Shown one piece after another: positions 59,122 through 64,000 of a stretch of 64,000 nucleotides of DNA. The notes under the pieces were generated by a model. That model was not told the DNA's origin. It saw only the letters and a list, made by a program, of their open reading frames with translations, and made no database searches. Position 1 is the stretch's first letter. Each line of letters opens with the position of its first letter. This stretch comes from Fomitopsis serialis (Eukaryota; Basidiomycota; Agaricomycetes; Polyporales; Fomitopsidaceae), in assembly GCF_022376445.1 (NCBI RefSeq), contig NW_025955017.1, positions 62,001-126,000 on the forward strand. Reading direction: 5' to 3'. The position numbers were made by a program, and so were the translations under genes.

Positions 59122-59780
59122 TCAGGAGGAATAGACAATGACGGCAGACACACAGATCGCGTCGCCACGGTAGACAATGGTCTCTGGGTGGTACAGCACT
59201 CCGCCTTGAGCGTGCGTGGCGCCCGTAACCTGAACCAATGCGTTGGCCCTCCAGATTGGTGGACAGAAAAAATGGATGGGCTCACGGAATCATATCCGGG
59301 GGGTGCCTGGGTGAGGTTGGTCGCGGCATGCTTCAAGAGGCACGTCCTGCCCACGGCGACATTGCTGAGCATAACCACACGGTTGTCGGTGCGCTTGTTG
59401 GTCGACTCCGCGTAAGTACTTGTGTGCCTCTGTTGCGCAGCGCTGTCGGCGAAGGCGTCGTCACGGCGAGTTTGTGGGGGAATACTTACTGGACGATGTC
59501 TTGGTGGTGTAGACGCCCTTGCCGAACATCATGCCATTCGCGCTGCCTGCGGACTAATAGAGTGGAGGTAAGTATGTTGCTACTGATGCGGTTGCCGCAG
59601 CTCTGCTGAGGTCAAACGAGCATTTGAGGATCGAACAGAGGTGGCAATCGTGGTCGTGGCAAGGCTCGGTCCAGTTGTGATGGTCCCCGGTACGGCATGT
59701 GCGTACCGTCCCATGGAACAGGTACTGTATATTTCCGACGCGGTTTCTAGCGATAGCCACCTGCCTTCAGCAATCAAGCA
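59122..59780 (-). CDS. PARP-catalytic-domain-like protein, C-terminal part
   Basis: Read on the minus strand: NRVGNIQYLFHGTVRTC, RTGDHHNWTEPCHDHDCHLC, SILKCSFDLS, MMFGKGVYTTKTSS, STNKRTDNRVVMLSNVAV, CLLKHAATNLTQAPPGYDS, VTGATHAQGGVLYHPETIVY, RGDAICVSAVIVYSS, TGA at 59122-59124. The FHGT, GKGVYTT and ETIVYRGDAI blocks correspond to the His, Tyr and last-strand positions of the ADP-ribosyltransferase (PARP) fold, and the Cys/His insert between the first two is typical of a fungal PARP-like group. The last intron (GTGAGC...TTCAG) is clean. The two before it do not keep frame with the sites I can see, so decay is possible. The 5' part, beyond about 59780, was not resolved. Activity unproven. Confidence 0.6.
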
Positions 59781-61536
59781 GACGCAGAACGATCGATCTA
59801 CGAGTGCGCGCTGTTGGCAGCAAGATGTCGCTGGGCAGTCGGACCGAGGTGCTTCACGTAGAAGATGTGCTTGATATGCGGTCGAGAGTATTGTCCGCTA
59901 TCCCAACCGTTGTGGAAAATGCGTGATACTGGAAGAACGGTCGTCAAACCCACATTGGCGCAGATCCAGATCACTCCTGACCTTCGTTGTAGAGAGGCTC
60001 GCCAGGCTGAGGTGCAAAAGTGATACGGCCATGGTCAATGAGTTTAACTATCAAGCAGGTTGAGCAGATGAGCTGCGAGGCGGTCGCCTTCCGTTAAGTA
60101 CGACTATGCAGCCTGAGCTGTCTAAACCAGGTATTGCGCATGGCATGGTCATTCTGCGCATGGAAGTCGTTCAGTGTGGGACAGAACTCATGGCACGGCA
60201 TTGAAGGCGAACATTCAGTGTGTAGGCAGAAACTCGGAGGATAATGTACAACTGCATCAACTGAAGCAGGCCATGGATATCAGCGGGGTGGCCTGAGCCT
60301 GCCAGTGTGTACCACATTCAGTAGAACCATGTCACATCCAGATGCACGAGCCTCCAGCGTTGTACACAAGAATGTATGTCTTCTACACACGTGATGGTCT
60401 TTCCAATGTCGTCCGTCTCCCGGGATCGCAAAGGGCTAGAAGCTCGTCACTGTCGACGTACCTCCCACAAAACAATGAAAGTCTCTGAACGGTGCCTGAA
60501 ACAGCTGCAGTCGTGCAGCGCTGTCTGGAGTCCCTTCGCAGCAGGTCACGCCTAGTACTGGCTTGAAACTTCGGTGATTGCGCTGCAGTGGTGGCTGCGG
60601 GAACATTGTATCTGACAAGTGGGGCGCCCGGGATGGCCGACATCGCAGCGGAACATACGAACGCAATCGGTGGCACATTGGCGCCGTGGTGTTGGAGGTT
60701 CGAACGAGCGCGGGCTGATGGGCCCCTCCCGATTGCAAAATGGCCCGGGCACCACAGTCGCAGCTGTCGTGTCCACGCAATCTGCCTCCCTATCTTGGGC
60801 GTAGCGCTGCCCAGAAACACGCTGCAGCCGACCGACAGACGCATGGCGGGCGACGAGGCGATATACCTGGTCGTCGGGGCGACAAATATAGAGCGAGTAC
60901 ACCGGATGGAGCAGGAGGGGTGGCGGGGGGAGGTACAGGGTCCAGAGCCGGGGGGTCGGTAGGCTCAAATCGGATCTTGGAGGTCAGTTGGAGGTCAGCG
61001 AGCTGACCGGGGCGCAAGCGCCGGCAGCCGCAGGACGGGGATGCGCGGGCTGCTTACGACCAGGGCGGGACGTGATTCGCCATAATGAACGACGCGAAAT
61101 TGACAGCTTCGTCCGTGGCGGAGCGCCCGCGAAGCAGCCTGAAGACGCCCCAAATCAGACGCCCCTGAAGTGTCATACGCGCTCCAGCCTACGCCTGCCC
61201 ATAGCAAGTCTAGAGCCCTGCGCGAAGGCTGCCCGGCCATGCCACCACCACCGCACGAAGCTCCCTATCATGCCCATCACACCCTGCCGTTATCCTCATA
61301 CTCGTGCAGCTGAAACGTGCGATCTGCGTGCTCGCTCTTCTCCTCGCCCTCCGGCGCTCACTCGCCTCCGAGGATGCATGCACATACTAGGCCTCCACAT
61401 GCTTCCCAGACCGTACCGCACAGGGTCTCATGACATTCCTAATACATCAAGCACCAGTCGGATCCTGGCTGCTACACTTCAGCTTACTTACACCCCCCGA
61501 GACTTCGTCAGCATTGAGTACGCAGCGAGCTGTGGC
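59781..61536. other. 1.75 kb, partly upstream of the PARP-like gene
   Basis: No exon could be supported. A Cys-rich minus-strand patch near 60.2 kb (CLHTECSPSMPCHEFC) may belong to the N-terminal part of the PARP-like gene. The open frames at 60.4-60.97 kb on the minus strand have no recognisable domain. Confidence 0.35.
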
Positions 61537-62180
61537 TTACGCAGCCTCGATATCTGCGATGTACTTCTTCGATTCCTCGTCCCCAGACGCGTTGAGGATC
61601 TGCACAGCGCATCACGAATAGGATACAGTCAGTCAAGGCGCACGCCATACGCGCTCACGGTGGGAAACGTACCTCGAACAACTTCTCGACGTACTTGGTG
61701 CGGGCCTCATCCTGTGACGTGCCCTCCACCGACTTCCATGCGTCCCTGTAGCGGGAGCCCATGCATCAGCGCGTGCTGTTCGACGGGTTTACGGCGCAGA
61801 CAGGTGTGGAGAAGCTCGGGCCCCATCAAGGGGATGCGATTCCGTGATCAATCGGCTCACCATTTCGCCTTGCCTACAAAATCAAGCATGCCCGGCCTGG
61901 ACGTGTTCACGTCGCCCACCGTGGCTGCCCGACGGCATCAGTCAGAGTCCGTCAGCCATCAGTGTGGCACAGATGCGGCGCGCTGCGCACCTTGCTTGTA
62001 GTACTTGTAGAACTGCCGCCATCACGGATCCATCGTGAGCACGACAGCGGGCGCCGGGGTGAGACGATGGCGACCACTCACGAACAGCTGGTCGTCCTGG
62101 GTCGGCTTCACGGGCCCGTCCTTGGGCAGACCCTGGATGATCTGGACAGCTTTGTTGAACTTGGCTTCGGAGACGGACAT
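61537..62180 (-). CDS. ACB1: Acyl-CoA-binding protein
   Basis: Small cytosolic carrier that binds medium- and long-chain acyl-CoA. Five exons give 106 residues: MSVSE-AKFNKAVQIIQGLP, KDGPVKPTQDDQLF, FYKYYKQ-ATVGDVNTSRPG, MLDFVGKAK-WDAWKSVEG, TSQDEARTKYVEKLFE, ILNASGDEESKKYIADIE and AA, TAA at 61537-61539. All conserved ACBP ligand residues are present (Tyr/Lys of FYKYYKQ, Lys-Trp of GKAKW, Tyr of TKYVE). Exon 1 is 62082-62180; the internal exons are very short, as is common for fungal ACBP genes. No frame problem. A 12-codon longer in-frame start exists at 62216, but its HPTHRHLP leader is not part of the family. Confidence 0.95.
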
Positions 62181-62851
62181 GGTGGGCAGATGGCGGTGCG
62201 TGGGGTGTGGGATCAAGGTGGAGGTCGTCGCTTTGGGGCGAGATGGAAATCAGCTGCGAGTGGACTCGGGGATGGCCCGATATGTCGTGACGAGCGCAGA
62301 AGATGGGGACGATGGGGCGTCCATCGGTGCAGATCGCAGAGCCTGGCTCTGCCTGGCTGGGGAGACGGAGGACGACGCGCGCGCTGGGCAAACGAGCACT
62401 CTTTATGCTGCTGCGGGAAACGCTGGCCGCTTAGATGGGCCGCGTACACAGTGTGCGGGATTCGCGGGGAGCGGGCGAGTGGCGTCGAGATGGCGTCGAT
62501 AATATATTCGAGATTTCCTGGGCACACAATCTTCCGCGCTCGATCCCCGGCGCGTCCCTGCGCATCGCACGGGCGACACCGAATCTCGCGTCCGCTGAGC
62601 GCGAATCGGCGGGCTGATGCGCCCCGGCGTTCCCGATCCGCGCGTCGCCGGGCAGCCACCCGCCGCGAGTGACGTCGTGCAGCCACCGGGTTGGGACTCC
62701 GCCAACTCCGCCGGCCGTGGCGGGGGCGCGCCGTGATGACCGGGGCGGGGACGGTGACGCCCGACGGGCCTGGCAACGGTACTGCTGCTGTTCGTTGTGA
62801 CGCCCGACCCGTCATCACTGCACCCCACCGCCTCCCGCTCGCCCGCCACCC
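62181..62851. promoter_or_regulatory. Divergent promoter region, ACBP / PH-domain gene
   Basis: About 670 bases between two divergent starts. A TATA-like AATATATTCG lies at about 62500-62509, further from the ACBP start than usual. No gene inside. Confidence 0.45.
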
Positions 62852-64000
62852 ATGTCGACCACCCTCTCGCGCTCTGCGCCCCCGCCCTCCCACCAGGAGG
62901 TGACGCGCAAACTCTCCATGCACTCCAAGCCACCCCCAAAGGTCCGTCGCCTTGGCCGCGCCTTATCGCGCCGGCATCTGTCCCACACGGTGCCTATGTC
63001 ACTCTATGCTGTGCTCACCGCCGTGTCCTCCAGAAATCCCTACAACCACCACCCGCATCCGATAGAGAGTCTGATTCGGAGGATATCGTCTTCCCAGAGT
63101 CGTCAAATAACGTCCCGAACGTCACCGTCACTGCATCCGCACTCGCGACCAGCCCCTCCTCGCAGCCGCCCGCCCTCTCAGCCATCGCAGAACGACGCGA
63201 CGGGAGCGGGGAAGAATCAGAGGAGGATGAAGACGAGGGCGAGGGCGGCTGGCGGACCGCGGACGGAAAGAGGGCACAGCGTGGCTCGTATGACGAGACG
63301 GTACTTATGACAGGCTACCTATGGAAGAAGGGCGAAAGGAGGAAGGTACGTGTCATGTCGCGCTGTCAGTGCGCTCCTTCCTGACGAGTCGTTTGTCGTC
63401 GTGGCCCCGCCCGCAGACGTGGAAGCGGCGCTGGTTCGTGCTGCGCCCCGCGCACCTCGCGTTCTACAAGACCGACGCGGAGTACAAGCTCCTCCGTCTC
63501 CTCGATCTCAGCGATGTGCACACCTGCACACCCGTCGCGCTCAAGAAGCACTCCAACACGTTCGGGCTCGTCTCGCCCACGCGCACGTTCTACCTCTCCG
63601 CGGAGACATCCCTGGAGCTCGCGAGCTGGGTCAAGGCGATCAACGAGTCGCGGCAGGCCCTTCTCGCCACGAATGCCCAGGCCGCAGCCACTGCCCCGGT
63701 CCCCATACCGAGCTCTACCTCCAACCACCACGCGAAGCCGCTGCACTCCGCGCCGCCGATCGTGGCGTCATCACTCTCGCAGTCTCCCCTCGCACACCAC
63801 CTTACCTCCTCTGACTCGGACGACGCGTCCCCGGCGCCCGTGAGACACGTCCAGGATCACTCCCCCTCCAAGCAGGCGGGGGCGACCAAGGAATCTCCAA
63901 AAGTCGTGTTGTCCGGCTATTTACTAAAGTGCGGCTCGCGGCGGCACAATTGGCACAAACGGTGGTTCGTCCTGAGCAGTGAGAAGCTCATGTATTCTCG
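62852..64000 (+). CDS. PH-domain protein, cut by the window end
   Basis: Phosphoinositide-binding adaptor of the double-PH type. Exon 1 MSTTLSRSAPPPSHQEVTRK with LSMHSKPPPK; exon 2 KSLQPPPASDRESDSEDIVF and an acidic run SGEESEEDEDEGEGGW. The first PH domain is TVLMTGYLWKKGERRK-TWKR, RWFVLRPAHLAFYKTD, LLRLLDLSDVHTC, FGLVSPTRTFYLSAETSLE, LASWVKAINESRQ. A Ser/His/Pro-rich linker follows, then a second PH domain begins VVLSGYLLKCGSRRHNWHKR, WFVLSSEKLMYS and runs off the window. The intron GTACGT...CGCAG between GERRK and TWKR keeps frame. Two PH domains with an acidic leader resemble yeast Opy1-like proteins (tentative). The K-x-R-x-R/K lipid-contact pattern of beta strands 1-2 is visible in both. 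Confidence 0.85.

Noticed and set aside
60383..60968. Overlapping minus-strand open frames
   Set aside because: No recognisable domain and no splice pattern linking them to the PARP-like gene.
1..64000. tRNA genes, rRNA, CRISPR arrays, transposases or terminal repeats
   Set aside because: No cloverleaf box A/B pair, regular spaced repeats, integrase/transposase motifs or long terminal repeats were seen; CRISPR is not expected in a fungal nucleus.
1..64000. Secondary-metabolite backbone genes (PKS, NRPS, terpene cyclase)
   Set aside because: None of the diagnostic motifs was seen, so the AKR/GMC/P450 genes are not called a biosynthetic cluster.

Overview
The window is nuclear DNA from a filamentous basidiomycete, most likely a wood-decay-type Agaricomycete. 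Genes are cut by many short introns (roughly 45-90 nt) with GT-AG and a few GC-AG ends. The gene content is also typical of that group: a GMC oxidoreductase, aldo-keto reductases, a P450, a Zn2Cys6 factor, F-box and DUF1752/DUF3295 proteins, and a PARP-like family. Almost every gene is visible only after splicing several frames together, so exon joins below were deduced by hand from donor/acceptor sites and reading phase.

Layout, left part (0-11.3 kb): a degraded 3' part of a DUF6533-like membrane protein, three tandem and apparently intact aldo-keto reductase (AKR) genes, a GMC oxidoreductase with an N-terminal membrane anchor, and, convergent to it, a small jacalin-type lectin without a visible ATG. 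Next (12.7-22 kb) come housekeeping genes: the mitochondrial ABC exporter ATM1, a leucine-rich-repeat protein, ribosomal protein eS10 and a type II membrane protein resembling a glycosyltransferase. A decayed fourth AKR copy follows at 22.9-24.3 kb.

Middle part (24.8-41.8 kb): a GATA-like-domain (DUF1752/DUF3295) regulator, a 5.3 kb gene-poor stretch, an SFP1-like zinc-finger factor completed by an 18-nt microexon, a relic of a Zn2Cys6 factor 3' end, a 41-nt A run, an A1 aspartic peptidase-like gene, an unidentified spliced gene and an F-box/LRR gene. Right part (42.4-64 kb): a full Zn2Cys6/fungal_trans factor whose zinc cluster depends on a 6-nt microexon, an inverted AKR relic, a frame-broken P450, a small membrane protein, a kelch-repeat/mucin/transmembrane protein, a hidden PARP-catalytic-domain-like gene, acyl-CoA-binding protein, and a PH-domain protein cut by the window end.

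Two themes stand out. First, AKR genes have multiplied and died here (three intact, one pseudogene, one inverted relic) next to a GMC oxidase. This is the enzyme pair expected for alcohol/aldehyde redox cycling, although their cooperation is only inferred. Second, several genes, mostly GC-rich ones (LRR, DUF1752/DUF3295, P450, kelch), show repeated single-base frame breaks, many in or beside short G or C runs, while others (AKR1-3, ATM1, eS10, ACBP) read cleanly. This is either consensus-sequence error or true decay, and it matters for any protein predicted from this window.
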